Shown: positions 10,700 to 22,388 of the stretch, in pieces
Position numbering within the stretch: position 1 is the first letter of the stretch
How the letters are laid out: each line of letters opens with the position of its first letter
DNA from: Endocalyx cinctus
Lineage: Eukaryota; Ascomycota; Sordariomycetes; Amphisphaeriales; Apiosporaceae
Reading direction: 5' to 3'
Length of the DNA: 64,000 nt
NCBI GenBank assembly: GCA_001600455.1
Contig: BCKC01000007.1
Span: 1,552,019 to 1,616,018 of the forward strand
Notes under the pieces: model-generated
What the model saw: the letters and a program-made list of their open reading frames with translations, nothing else
What the model was told of the DNA's origin: nothing
Databases searched by the model: none
Translations under genes and position numbers: made by a program

Positions 10700-13012
10700 A
10701 TCAATAGTGGGAATCGTTGAGATGTTAGAATAGGTAATTCTATGCTCTAAACATAAGATGAGAATAAATGGTATAAGGTCCTGAAAGGGCTGAGCCGCAT
10801 GTATAATACAGAAAGAACAATTATGTTCTACTAAGAAAAAATTTCGAGTCGGATATAGATTTCTCGATGATCAGCAAAAATATGAGGGGTGAAAAAAGCA
10901 GGCGGTAGATAATGGCTCATGTCTGTAAAAGGCTGGGGCTGATACTACGCATAGAATGTCACATGATTCAACTAATTTATCTTCACCATCGTATTTGATT
11001 TTCTTTGTAATTTTCTCCATTTGAGTGCCTCGTAGGTGGCCTCAGGGAAATATCACCAACCCGGAAGGAAGTGCGTTCAGGGGGTTTCCAACTGCCTACT
11101 TACGTAATTGATGACGTCCAGAGCACTCTATTATATTGGAAGCTTCAAGATTCTACTCACAAGTATCAAGCTTAAAAGTGTTCGGTTTGAGCTATCTAGG
11201 ACGGGATCAATATGAGTATCCAACTCTTACATGCATGCTCGTATCCGAAGATATCCTTTTCGTACTACGAAAAACCGTCGATCGTTTTGCCTTCAATGCC
11301 ATGATATAAACTCTGACAACCCTACCGAGGGATACCGGGACCGGTATATCATATGTTTCAGGGGTTTCCCGCGATCAGCAGCAGTTAATATGCTCGTTTT
11401 TCATGATCTCACTTGAGTTAATTAACTACGCTCAATCGGCTTAATACTTAATTGATCATTTCAGGTGAGACTGAGGGAAATTTGAATCGGATCGTTGAAA
11501 GCAGATGCAATGAACGCATAACGCCGTGGTATTCGGACACATATACGGAGTACAGGCTGTCAGTATATGTGAAGTTGATCTTCTCCTATTCTGCAAGGCT
11601 ATTATTTACTGTATATCAACGTAGAAACGTGCAAGACTTAGCTTGTATCATCACAACTGCAGTCGGCAACCATCGTCGGCCAGACTATAAACATTCCTGG
11701 TGGCGAGTCACAGCCACAATCACTGTTACAGTCTCTTAACCAATTAACTCGATTCAACTTTCAATCCCAAGAAACGATCTAGTTACCATTCGGAGGTTTG
11801 TTCCGGTATTAGGTGCCAAGAGCAGAGGTTGATCAATTCAATACCGGCGAGGCGCGAGTCATGTTAAACAAAACAAGCGCTATTATATAATAAATAGCGT
11901 TTATTTCTTCAATATTCTACCTTGCTCCGGCGCTTGCAAATCATCTTCAGTTCTAGCTGAAATAATATGCAAGGGTCTATACGTTCCGGAGTCGAAGTCT
12001 TTAGCCGAAGCCGTTGATTCGTTGGTCCGACCCGTATAATTATTGCGGCTAAATAGCTAGGTACGGCTTGGACGGTCTAAATGGAGCAAAAACTTTTGGA
12101 AATTGTTTCAAATATGGACAGAATTTATCCAAAGAAGAAAACACCAAGCTTTTTTGCTCATACTGACAACTACTTACGTAGTTAATCCACCTATCGTGAC
12201 CTCAGGGCTCACCATCGGCTTCCCATGAATGAGAAGTGGTGATTTCAATATTCATCATAATCCTCCAGCATTACGTTGGAATGCCCTATTGTTAGTAGCT
12301 CTCGGAGGCCAAATTTTAGAGCTTTTCAAGCATATTTAGTTAAATAATACCGAACAAAGATACTATGGGCTTGTTGGAGTTGAATGGCGCATCTTACAAG
12401 GATTTCGGTCAGAGGCCTCGATAATAGGGGAGGTTCGTCTACCTTCTCCAATTTCTAGGATGGAGAAGCCCCGGGTAGGCTAAGTCGACAAGGAATGAAG
12501 CATAACCCTGAAATATAAGATATATTAAATCCCCAGATTGGGGATCCTCTTCCCCACGAGTCGAATAGGCCCGAACGAGCGGGCAGAGCAGATGGCAAAT
12601 TAAACATTGCCCATATGGAACGGGCAGAGAATGAACGGGGTTCTGGCCATGTGGCAGTTGTGGTAATTTCATCGCAATTCTGAGTGGCAGCATCCCCGCA
12701 TATCCTCGCGCGTGGCAATTATTTGCTTACGGCAGTGTGCCCCCAGTTCGGAGTCTACATACCGAGTCGCTTTCGCGATTCACGGGCCTGGTTCCTGATT
12801 ACTACCATCGTCTGAAGTCATATGGGCACATTGCCTGTAGATCGGCCAAGGTGACCTAATCTAACGCCACGCTTTTCCACCTCTACGTCGTACTGGTGGG
12901 ACGTAGTATAAGAATCCTCGAAGCTCCCCCTATCCCAAGGGTCTCTCTCTTTTGCTGTTCAGTCTTCACTCGCTCATCACTGTCACTAGGATCGACAACT
13001 AAAACAGACAAA
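10700..13012. other. Long intergenic region with candidate cellulase promoter elements
   Basis: About 2.3 kb without a supportable gene. Short frames at 11231-11416, 11452-11739 and 12439-12718 lack signal peptides, domains or splice support. Close to the GH6 gene there is a GGCTAA hexamer around 12477-12482, which matches the XlnR/Xyr1 consensus. A CCCC/GGGG inverted motif at about 12532-12545 includes one CreA-type SYGGRG site. Such short matches are frequent by chance, so induction by XlnR and repression by CreA are only suggested. Confidence 0.4.
12907..12912 (+). promoter_or_regulatory. TATA-like box of the GH6 gene
   Basis: TATAAG lies about 106 nt before the ATG at 13013, a usual spacing for a fungal TATA box with a short 5' leader. 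Confidence 0.4.
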
Positions 13013-14347
13013 ATGAAGGTTACACACACTGGAGCGGTTCTCTTCACCGCTGGTGCCCTCGCCGCACCTTCGGAGGTTACCCGTCGCAGGACCGTAGATG
13101 CCTGCCCGGACGCCGTCAACCTCGACCCCGCCTCCAACCCCTTCGCCGAATACACTCTTCACGCCAACACCTTCTACCGTTCGGAGGTTGAGGCGGCCGT
13201 AGAGCAGATGACCGACGAGTCTCTCAAGACCGCTGCCGCCAAGGTTGCCGACGTCGGTAGCTTCTTGTGGCTGTAAGTTTTATCCAGCTTTGCCGTTCTA
13301 CCCTCCAATTCACTGGGTGAGAGGTGCACGCAGCTAACCTATATTTTAGCGACACTATCGAGAACATTGGCAAGTTCGACGATGCTATCCTTGACCTTCC
13401 TTGCGAGAACATGCTTGGTCTCGTCATCTACGACTTGCCCGGCCGTGACTGCGCCGCTAAGGCCTCCAACGGTGAATTGGCTTACGACGAGATTGACCGA
13501 TACAAGAGCGAGTACATCGACCGTACGTTATCTCTTTCCCCTCTTTTTCCCCCTCTTCTGAACGAATGGATTGAATTGATGGTATTAACATTTTCCCACA
13601 GCCATCGTTGAGAAGATCAAGGCCAACCCCAACTCGGCTTTCGTTCTCTTGATCGAGCCTGACTCTCTCCCCAACCTGGTTACCAACGCCGACTTGGAAA
13701 CCTGCCAACAGAGCGAGTCCGCTTACGAGGAAGGTGTCGCGTACGCCTTCGAGAACCTCAACCTCCCCAACGTCATCATGTACGTTGACGCCGGTCACGG
13801 TGGCTGGCTCGGCTGGGACGCCAACCTCGACCCGGGTGCCGAGGAGCTCGCCAAGGTATACAAGGCGGCCGGCAGCCCGTCTCAGGTTCGTGGTTTCGCG
13901 ACCAACATCGCCGGATGGAACTCGTGGGACGAGGAGCCGGGCGAGTTCTCCGAGGCCTCGGACGCCAAGTACAACTCGTGCCAGAACGAGAAGACGTACG
14001 TCAGCACCTTCGGTGCCGCGCTCGAGTCGGCCGGATTCCCGAACCATGCTATCGTCGACACGGGCCGAAACGCCGTCACCGGCCTCCGCGAGGAGTGGGG
14101 TGACTGGTGCAACGTCGACGGCGCCGGCTTCGGTGTCCGCCCCACGGCCGACACCGGGGACGAGCTCACCGACGCTTTCGTCTGGGGTAAGCCCGGTGGC
14201 GAGTCCGACGGTACCAGCGACGAGAGCGCCACCCGCTACGACTCCTTCTGCGGCAAGCCCGACGCCTACAAGCCCTCCCCCGAAGCCGGTGAGTGGAACC
14301 AGGCTTACTTCGAGATGCTGCTCCAGAACGCCAGCCCTGCTTTCTAA
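13013..14347 (+). CDS. Secreted GH6 cellobiohydrolase (Cel6/CBH II type), catalytic domain only
   Basis: Three exons, 13013-13272, 13350-13522 and 13602-14347, encode 392 residues. A signal peptide (MKVTHTGAVLFTAGALAAP) and an RRR site precede the mature enzyme. GH6 landmarks are in order: SFLWLDTIEN, VIYDLPGRDCAAK, LLIEPDSLPNLVTN, YVDAGHGGWLGW, RGFATNIAGWNSW, WGDWCNVDGAGFGVRP, FVWGKPGGESDGTSD and FEMLLQNASPAF. Asp120 of RDCAA corresponds to the catalytic acid, and Asp88 of WLDT to the second conserved active-site Asp. Cysteines for both classical disulfides are present (RDC/ETC and GDWC/DSFC). The enzyme releases cellobiose from cellulose non-reducing ends. There is no CBM1 or Ser/Thr linker, unlike CBH II of Trichoderma, so it belongs to the single-domain form. 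Coding GC is much higher than in the flanks. Confidence 0.96.
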
Positions 14348-16619
14348 AGCGCTACTTTATCTCCTCGCGCACTTGTACGCAGGTGGGACGACGAAAAATG
14401 TCTTGAAAACATTCGTACGTAACTATCTATCCTAGGGCGTTCAACCATGCGTTCTTGTTCGTTAGTTAGCAAGGGACATTTTCTGTTCATCGCAACCCGC
14501 ACTCTCCTTTTTTTTCTTTCATCACGGCCTTCTTTGTACGTACACACAGAAAACACAAGTCAGATCAATGGTTTAAAAAAAGAAAATATTTGACGGATTC
14601 GCTCGCTTGTTTCAAAAATCCATCCGTGCCGGATTCACCCTGTACATAGCATTCTTAGTCAATTATATGTGTGTCGTTTCTAAGAAAACATGAAACTTTT
14701 ATTTTAATTTACTTGTCTCAAAAAAAAAAAAAAAAAATGAATAAATAGATAACCCAAACCGTGTATGAAATGAAACGTCCGAAAAGAGAGGCGGGAATGC
14801 TAAGGACTGTTCTCAGGATTATGTAGGATAACGTATTCGTGCGGCTTGTTTTGATCGGTCACTGGCTGAAGAAACCTGCACCTTTTTCTAAGTCTTCCTG
14901 AAATCAGCAGTCAGATAGCAAGTCGCTCAAGTATTTTGTCACAGATACTCGTCAAGTCGGGCAAGAGAGATTCGTCGTATTGCTGTGCCTTTCAGGGGAT
15001 GGAAGGGATGATGTGCTTAGATACTTTATATCGCAATGGTCCTCTCGGTTAGTGCCAATAACGATGCAGAAACATCAGGAAGAAAGCTAGTGAAGAATCA
15101 CCGCTGTCCGTGCAGCAAAGGTTAGGACAGTACTTTTCGTGACTGTCAGTGGTCAGCGTCCTAATACGCCTGCGCCTACATTACCACGTCAAGGCAGCGG
15201 AGTCATAGCAGTGGTACCAATAATCTGGGTCGAGATTTAAAGGTCCGAATACCGGGTATGGTAGCTAGTCCCGTCATTAGTTACTTTACCCTCAGCCATC
15301 GTTTCTCTCTATATTTAAAGAGTGAAACTGTCGGTTTTCGTGTTCCCCCTTTACTGACGCGTACATCATACCTACGCACACTATATCTTTCTCTCTATTA
15401 GCTAGTACGGAACTGTAAGGGGTTGAGTGCTTAAAGGGAATAATATAACGTCTAAAGTTGATATGTGGTAGAAACAATGATTGATTTAATTGGTAAAGGC
15501 CAATTTTCTGTGTCGCTGTCGCTGTCTAGCTGTTTTCATTTCTACCTGTAACGCGTATTTTCATCGAAGGCAACATGGTGGTTGGATGTGGCTGTTCCGG
15601 TTTTTTTTCTTATCCTGGTCCCTCCTTTTTCAACGGCGTAATTTCGCATCAGGGTTTTTTTAGAGTCTATTCGTTATGCTTTAACTCGTGTTCATTAATT
15701 TACAAATCACGGTGATGCCATAATGAGTGGAAATATTCGATGATTAGTATGAAAATTGTTTGCTGTCGTCGAATGATTTATAACATGTAACATGATGGTG
15801 ACTTGATTTTTATCGTAAAATAATCGACAGCTGTCCGTGCTGCCTAGGGCTGCTAGGTAGTTGGTGCTCGAAACTTTTTTTTGCCTCAGGGGCGTGTGGC
15901 CCGTTGAGGCTGTGCGATGTGTAGGGCTTTACGACGGTAATTTATCGGGTTGCTAAGCTGATATTTACTTCTTCTCTCTTCTTACAACACTGTCCTTATC
16001 GTAGTTACCATTGACCAGTTCTTTGGGTAGTAAACATGCAGTTGTAAAACAGTTACGACCAACATACGTACAAAATGTATCAACTTTGCGACATACCTAC
16101 CAGCTCCCAGACCTCGCTAGTATTTTAAGCAGGCGCCTATTGGAAATAACCTTGTTACAGGTCCACGTGTAGATACTTATGCGGTCATCGTACAGCTTGG
16201 ATTTTCACTATAAAATATGGTTGGGATGGACTTCGTAAGGCTTGGATGGAGACTCGCTTGAATGGACTGTTTCTCCAAACCCCCCTGTCACCTAATTTCT
16301 TACCATTCGATAACACTGTGGTACCGTATTGTACACGCACCCACTTACAGCTATATGGTGATTATCCATATGCACAGGCTTGATGGTATGCAGCGTGGGC
16401 TGCTGTCGATGCTGATTCATTCAGATATAAACGCCTACGGTAGGGAAAATATATAAATATATATATATATACCGCAAGAGCGCACCAAATTTGTGAAGAA
16501 TAATTGCCATAGATATACTTTTATTTATTTATTTACATCATTCCCTTTTTAGTAGCGGAGATATTTTGTCGACCGAAACATCCGACATTAAATTCACACA
16601 CGACAATAGGAAAACCGAA
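14348..16619. other. Long intergenic region
   Basis: About 2.3 kb with no supportable gene. It contains the GH6 3' region, an A17 run near 14720, and an AT-repeat stretch around 16448-16472 that could act as the TATA region of the carrier gene. The minus frame 15292-15477 has no coding character. Confidence 0.5.
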
Positions 16620-17828
16620 ATGGAAACAGATAACTCGTCAAGCGAAACAATGGAAAAGAAGAGTTGCAGCAAGTTCTTGGCCCGGCTGGAACATTTCACC
16701 TGGGCTAACTTTACGCTTTCCATGGCTACCGGAGGTCTATCTGTGCTCTTGTCGGAACAAACGCAAGGATATCCATTTCGCGGACTACAAACAATCGGCA
16801 AGGTCGTCTACACATTGGCCATTGTTCTTTTTGTTTTGATCTCGTCAGCTATCACCTACCGATTTATCAAATTCCCCGGAAGTTTACGGGGCTCCATCAC
16901 ACACCCGACCGAGGGCCTTTTCGTGGGTACTCCGGCCCTAAGCTTGGCGTCGATCATTCTCGGTATCGACCGATACGGCATACCCGCCGTCGGGCCGTGG
17001 TTAATCGTCGCTTACCGAATTGTATTCTGGATTTACTTCGCTTTTACGTTAATACTCGCCGTCGGCCAGTATTCCCTCCTCTTTACGTCCCCGCGCCTAA
17101 AGATTCAGGACATGACGCCTGCGTGGGACTTACCGATATTCCCGTTTATGCTCTCGGGCACGATCGCATCGTCGGGCGCCGCTGTTCAGCCATCCTCGCA
17201 GGCCGTACCTATGATCGTGGCCGGCCTCAGCGCCCAGGGACTGGGAATGTTGATTTCGATGCTGATGTACGCCGCCTACTTTTTACGAATGATCCAGTAC
17301 GGCTTCCCGTCGCCTAATTCGAGGCCTGGTATGTTCATAGCCGTCGGTCCGCCCTCGTTCACAAGTCTCGCCATCATAGGGCTAGCGAACAGCTACCCGT
17401 CTTATTCCGACTATTTCGGTTCCGACGCGGTCACAGTGCAGATATTGCGCGTTTTGGCGACGATGTCGGGTGTCTTCATATGGTCGCTGGGCCTGTGGTT
17501 TTTCGGCCTGTCTCTAGTAGCGAACCTGGCGGTGCGGAAGCAGATCTCGTTTCGGCTGAATTGGTATACCTTCGTGTTTCCCAACGTCGGTTTTACCATC
17601 TCGGTCATCACCATCGGCAAGGAATTCCAGAGCCCTGGCATACTAGCGGTTGGCAGCGCTATGACCATCCTACTAGTAATTACCTGGTTATTCGTAATCT
17701 ACCATCACGTTAGGGCCATCGTGCGGGGCGAGCTCCTTGCCGAAGGAAAAGACGAAGATTTCTACGTCGACGAGAAGAAACATAGACATGTTAAGCAAGA
17801 CGTGGAGATGTTGGAAAAACAGGCGTAG
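16620..17828 (+). CDS. Tellurite-resistance/dicarboxylate transporter (TDT) family carrier, Mae1/SLAC1 type
   Basis: A single exon gives 402 residues from the first ATG in frame (16620). The frame is open back to 16554 but has no earlier ATG. Residues 1-20 are acidic and Ser-rich. The conserved opening FTWANFTLSMATGGLSVLL is followed by about ten hydrophobic helices, the plan of the TDT family with yeast Ssu1, fission-yeast Mae1 and plant SLAC1. A HPTEGLFVGTPALSLASII block and the PSSQAVPMIVAGLSAQGLG segment are characteristic. The tail is charged (DEDFYVDEKKHRH). Mae1 proteins import malate and other C4-dicarboxylates with protons, whereas Ssu1 proteins export sulfite. The first-helix sequence leans to the Mae1 side, but substrate is not settled by sequence alone. 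Confidence 0.9.
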   Translation: METDNSSSETMEKKSCSKFLARLEHFTWANFTLSMATGGLSVLLSEQTQGYPFRGLQTIGKVVYTLAIVLFVLISSAITYRFIKFPGSLRGSITHPTEGLFVGTPALSLASIILGIDRYGIPAVGPWLIVAYRIVFWIYFAFTLILAVGQYSLLFTSPRLKIQDMTPAWDLPIFPFMLSGTIASSGAAVQPSSQAVPMIVAGLSAQGLGMLISMLMYAAYFLRMIQYGFPSPNSRPGMFIAVGPPSFTSLAIIGLANSYPSYSDYFGSDAVTVQILRVLATMSGVFIWSLGLWFFGLSLVANLAVRKQISFRLNWYTFVFPNVGFTISVITIGKEFQSPGILAVGSAMTILLVITWLFVIYHHVRAIVRGELLAEGKDEDFYVDEKKHRHVKQDVEMLEKQA

Positions 17829-18497
17829 AGGGAGGCTGGAGTTAGGGTGCTTAAATTTGCATTTTCATATACGGACGCGATATGCGATTCATACCTTATT
17901 ATTTCTTTGATCTCACAAAAGTGCAATTCGGGTTCTATCAAACAAAAGAGCATGCTATAAATTATGCTCCATAGGGGGGGGTGTTGCGTAATGGGATGGT
18001 CATAACTAGGGATGCTACTGTACTCTTCATGGGTGGGTGGGACCGGATTAAGCGATAGAGCGTGTAAATAATTTTATTTATAATGAACATAGTATTAGCG
18101 GAGTAACCGTCTTCCGGTTTACTGTGTAATGCACCGATATGCAAGGGATCGCATACGAGTGTGCAATCCCGTCACCAAACTGTTGTCCAATGTTGGTTCA
18201 TATTTTTATGTTTGTTGGTCACCTCTAATATACCGTTGCGTACCTAGGTAGGATGAGATCAAACCGTGGTTAAAGGGAGATCAACCCGTCGTTAAAATAC
18301 CAACAAACGGAGAGTTCAAAAAATCCGGGCAGCCGACAATCTTCACACACCCATGTTTTTTTCGGGTTGCTATCTAATTTGAGCGCCGAGCTGGGATAAA
18401 ACATATATATAGGCTCCGCTTTACACGTACTGTATTTGAATCTTCACCGGAATAAGAACATATTTCTATATTTGAATGAACATCTGTTGCTGAAGCC
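17829..18497. other. Intergenic spacer with TATA box of the P450 gene
   Basis: It holds the 3' end of the carrier gene and the P450 promoter. A TATATATA element at 18404-18411 lies about 90 nt upstream of the P450 ATG. No other gene is visible. Confidence 0.5.
18404..18411 (+). promoter_or_regulatory. TATA box of the P450 gene
   Basis: A perfect TATATATA octamer sits about 90 nt before the start codon at 18498, in an otherwise mixed sequence. Confidence 0.4.
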
Positions 18498-20543
18498 ATG
18501 TCGTCGCCCTCTGACCTCCCCATGGAGGGAGAGCTGATTGAATGGGAACATTGGAAGCCAAACATTGTCGCGTTGACGACGACTGTCTTGGCTGTTTTCA
18601 TGATTGCCTATGCCTTGACCTCCTCGACAAAGTCCCACTGGAACAAGATTCCTCTACTCAACGAGTCTAATGGATGGTCGTGGTCAGAGATGAACGCGAA
18701 GGTACGTAAATAAAACGACTTGAGATAGTTTCTGCATCTAGCTTTTTCTGAAGGGAGGAGGGGGGAGACTGTTCTACTCGGCTAACACAACAAATATCAA
18801 TAGCGTGTGTTCTTGGATTCTAGCCGGGAAATGATGGAAAGTGCACGCGCAAAGTTCCCGAAGACCCCGTTTCGTATCCTCACCGATTTAGGCGAGGTTC
18901 TCATGTTGCCTCCCGACATCGCCGACGATATTCGAAATGCGCCCCAGCTGAGCTTTCCCATCGCCATCACCCAGGTAGGTATAGCATTCATAAAATTGTT
19001 GCGCGTTATTTTTAGGTATTTATTTTTATCTAACATAAGTTTACTAGGATTTTCATGGAACGATTCCTGGGTTTGAACCGGCGAGTATAAATGAACATTC
19101 GATTTTGCATGTCGTGGCTCAAAAACATCTCACCAAGGCGCTCAGTAAGTGGATGTATATTGACTCTCAGAATCTTTTTTTCTTTTCTCTCAGCTAACCG
19201 GTAAACCAAGCCACAATCACGGAACCTGTCTCAGAAGAGACCGCATTTGCACTACAAGTGAACTTTGGAAACTCGACGGGTATGGCATTCTATCTCTTTT
19301 TTTTTCAGCTTTGCCCCCCTCCATCTTCTTATCACTAATTCCTTTCCCTTTTCCGTGATATTACAGAATGGCGTGAGATAGTAGCATTTCCCATCATCGA
19401 GGACGTAATAGCGCGGATTTCCTCCCGCGTATTCCTCGGCGATGAGCTCTGCCGAGACGAGCGGTGGCTGAAGATTTCCAAGGCGTATACGCGAAGATTT
19501 ACGTCTGCGGGCGCGGCGCTGCGCGTGTGGCCGCGCTGGACGCATCCCTTAGTTCACTGGTTCCTACCCGAATGCAAGAAGATACGGGCGGAGACGGCGG
19601 AGACGATGGAGATCATCCGGCCCGTGATCGAGAGGCGGCGCCAGATGAAACGGGAGGCGCTCGCGGCCGGGCGGCCGCCGCCCGTTTTTAACGACGCGCT
19701 CGAGTGGGGCGAGGAAGAAGCCGCGGCGCAGAATCGCGACTTCAACGCCGTCGCCTTCCAGCTGTCGCTCTCCTTCGCCGCTATCCATACCACCACAGAC
19801 CTCACGGAGCAGTTCGTCCTGTGCCTCGCCCAGAACCCGGAGTACTTCGCTCCCTTGCGAGAGGAGGTCGTCCGCTGCCTGAGGGAAGGCGGGTGGAAGA
19901 AGACTTCTTTGTATAACATGAAGCTTCTCGATAGTGCCCTTAAGGAGTCCCAGAGGTTGAAGCCTAGTAGTATAGGTAAGTGGGTTCTAAAATAAACCCG
20001 TACTTATTCTTTTTTGGCCATTCCTTAACTACAAGTTATGTGATTTTTCTTGAAGATAAGGCTAACAAGTTCATTTCCCATCTTTCAGCGTCTATGCGCC
20101 GCTACGTCAAAGAGGACATGACGCTCCCGAACGGGATCAAGCTGAAGGCGGGCGACCGGATCGGGGTGGACTCCTACCGGATGTGGGATCCTACTTTACA
20201 CGAGGAGCCGCTGAAATGGGACCCTTACCGGTTCCTCAACAAGCGAAACGCGACCTCGACCTCGACCTCATCCTCGTCGGAAGACCGCACCGCCCTCCTC
20301 GTAGCGACGTCGCCGGACCACCTCGGCTTCGGACACGGCAAGTACGCCTGCCCTGGACGGTTCTTCGCCTCGAACGAGGTCAAGATCCTCGTCTGCCACC
20401 TCCTCCTCAAGTACGACTGGAGGCTGGTGCCCGGGTCCGATACAAAGCCGCGCATGCTCGGACTCATGGCGCTGTCGAGTCCGACGGCTAGGATCCTTGT
20501 CCGTCGGAGGGAGATGGCAGAGCTCGATATAGACGCTCTGTAA
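18498..20543 (+). CDS. Cytochrome P450 monooxygenase
   Basis: Six exons: 18498-18701, 18804-18974, 19048-19144, 19211-19279, 19367-19975 and 20089-20543, giving 534 residues with all phases consistent. An N-terminal membrane anchor (about residues 22-41, NIVALTTTVLAVFMIAYAL) places it on the ER. The I-helix region reads SLSFAAIHTTTDLT. The K-helix ExxR is Glu374-Ser-Gln-Arg377, and the haem-binding loop is FGHGKYACPGR with Cys471 as the ligand. The haem loop and following RFFASNEVKI resemble fungal P450s of terpenoid and gibberellin pathways (CYP68/CYP503-like). The substrate cannot be told from this. A Ser/Thr repeat (residues about 442-450) lies before the haem loop. No terpene cyclase, PKS or NRPS gene is adjacent, so cluster membership is not supported. 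Confidence 0.93.
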
Positions 20544-21611
20544 TTATGAGTAAGCTCGGGAGTGTCTGCTTCCGGCTGTTAATTTTATTTCTTTTTAATG
20601 AGATGAATGGCTTGTTCGCCCGATTCAACGTTTTATGCATGCATCTTGGCGCTTACTAGATACGTACCGAACGACTTTCCTTAATCATACTTTGTCGTAC
20701 CTAGTAGGCAGTTGTAGCATTCTTTTAGTAACTGCATAATAATATGTACAATGTCTTTCTCTTTATCCCTCTTCAGTTATATCAAATTGTATGCATCGTT
20801 GGTGGAAAGTATGCCATTGGGTCAGCTAGGAGCTGGTACGACTTTTCTCATGATAGTATCATCTTTCGTCTAATAGGGGCATTAATCTAATAAACAAAAA
20901 CATGACAAGTACACCGGTATAGGAGCTTCTAAGTGTGCCATGAATCAAAGTAATTACAGGACATTCAAGTATATCTAGCATATACTTTATTATGCTCCGC
21001 GTTATATGATATCATCCGAGCTCATAACGCATAAAGCTTATCCATTATCCCGAAATATATTTCCTTGTTAATCACCGCATCGTGCTTTTCATGCGTGTCG
21101 TACATGTAGGTGGCAACCCCTGAGACTTGCCAAATGCTCTCGTGAACCCACTTGTTTCTTTTCACTTTATAGCTATGCTACCAATCCCTTAATACATTCT
21201 GGTTTGTCTAAAATACGCGATATCGGAAGGATGGAACGGCTTAAAAATGCTTTATGTTATGTTGAGTGTCAGCGAGAGCCATTTGGGTGTCTGTAGTGAT
21301 ACACTACTGGGGCCTTCAGCTTCTCTACCAGTTGTTGATGGTCTCCCTTTAGCCATAGCTTAGAAGGAACACAGATTTTATCTAAATACATATTAATAAA
21401 ATCATTTTAAAAACCTCCAGCATATTTCTTATCATCTAACCAGGGGTTCAGCCGAAGGCAGTACGCACAGAAACATGAGACTCCTTGTTACTACTGTTGG
21501 TAATTTCGTCCTTGAAGCAGAAATGCTGCATCGTGTTCTTTCTCTTATTCTTCAGAGATTTTTCATCTTATCCAAGTTACCTTTGGTGTTCGTATGGCTG
21601 GACAAGGTGCT
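20544..21611. other. Intergenic, AT-rich
   Basis: About 1.1 kb downstream of the P450 gene with no ORF, RNA gene or repeat that I can support. Confidence 0.5.
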
Positions 21612-21788
21612 TTAGTTCGAAGGCCTCTCCAAACGATTCTGACGCGCCTTGACCACGGTGTCTCCCACCTGCTGCCTGAGTTGGGGCAATACATCATATC
21701 TCCGCTGCATCGCCTCGCCTCCTAGGCTAGAAGAGCGAACTTGATCTTCGACTTGCTCATTTTTACCCGTGGTTTTTGGCTGTGTCAG
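21612..21788 (-). pseudogene. Possible last-exon remnant of an unidentified gene
   Basis: On the minus strand a frame of about 55 codons ends with TAA at 21612-21614. It has coding-like composition, with strongly charged sequence such as GGEAMQRRYDVLPQLRQQ and VKARQNRLERPSN at the end. Its upstream edge is an in-frame TAG, but a CTGAC...ACAG acceptor lies at the same place, so it could be a 3' exon. I found no convincing partner exon upstream and do not recognise the family. It may be a relic. Confidence 0.3.
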
Positions 21789-22388
21789 CTAGCGCAGCAT
21801 GTACGTATGAGTGAAGCTCCGATTCGAGGGCAAATAATATCATGCTCGCATCATGCTGTATTGGATTCAAAGGTACGCCAAGCTTGCCACGTCCTGACCC
21901 GTGCATTTCTGCACGGATATAATATCGAAAATCGGTGTCAATGTAGAGATTCTTGCGTGGTTGATGCAGAACGTGATTTTCGGCCAGGATAATCGATATT
22001 TTTCGCGCGCTGAAGCGACGGTGGATTGGAGATGGGAGAACGACCTCGTTTCCAAAAAAAAAAAAAACTTGAATACGCAGGAACCTATATAGAATACCCG
22101 AGCTATTCCAGGACCATCTGCGTCGTCATGAGTAGGCTTCTTCAATACAGCCGAGCGAAAGTCCGGGCTATGTATGCAGCAAATCGACTTTGGATTTCAA
22201 AGGAGCTCGCGATTGATGGAAAACAACAACGGGCGACAGTTTCAGAGAAGCATTCCGGCACAGGCGATCATTCAAAGAGAATATTCGTCGGAGCCACTCT
22301 ATTTTCGTCGTTACTGGAAGACTTGACGGATATTCGCCCTCGCAGGGAAGAGTAGACCGGGAAAGCCTTAATTATAAGTGACACCGAT

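Noticed and set aside
12439..12718. Two overlapping minus ORFs upstream of the GH6 gene
   Set aside because: Overlap each other in different frames, with no family features or neighbouring exons.
13457..14047. Long minus-strand ORF antisense to the GH6 exon 3 (and the plus frame 13734-14435)
   Set aside because: GC-rich coding DNA opens the other frames. The GH6 frame has full family motifs, while these have repetitive Arg/Ser/Thr/Pro composition and no domain.
16566..16619. N-terminal extension of the TDT carrier from 16566
   Set aside because: The codon there is TTG, and the first ATG in this frame is 16620.
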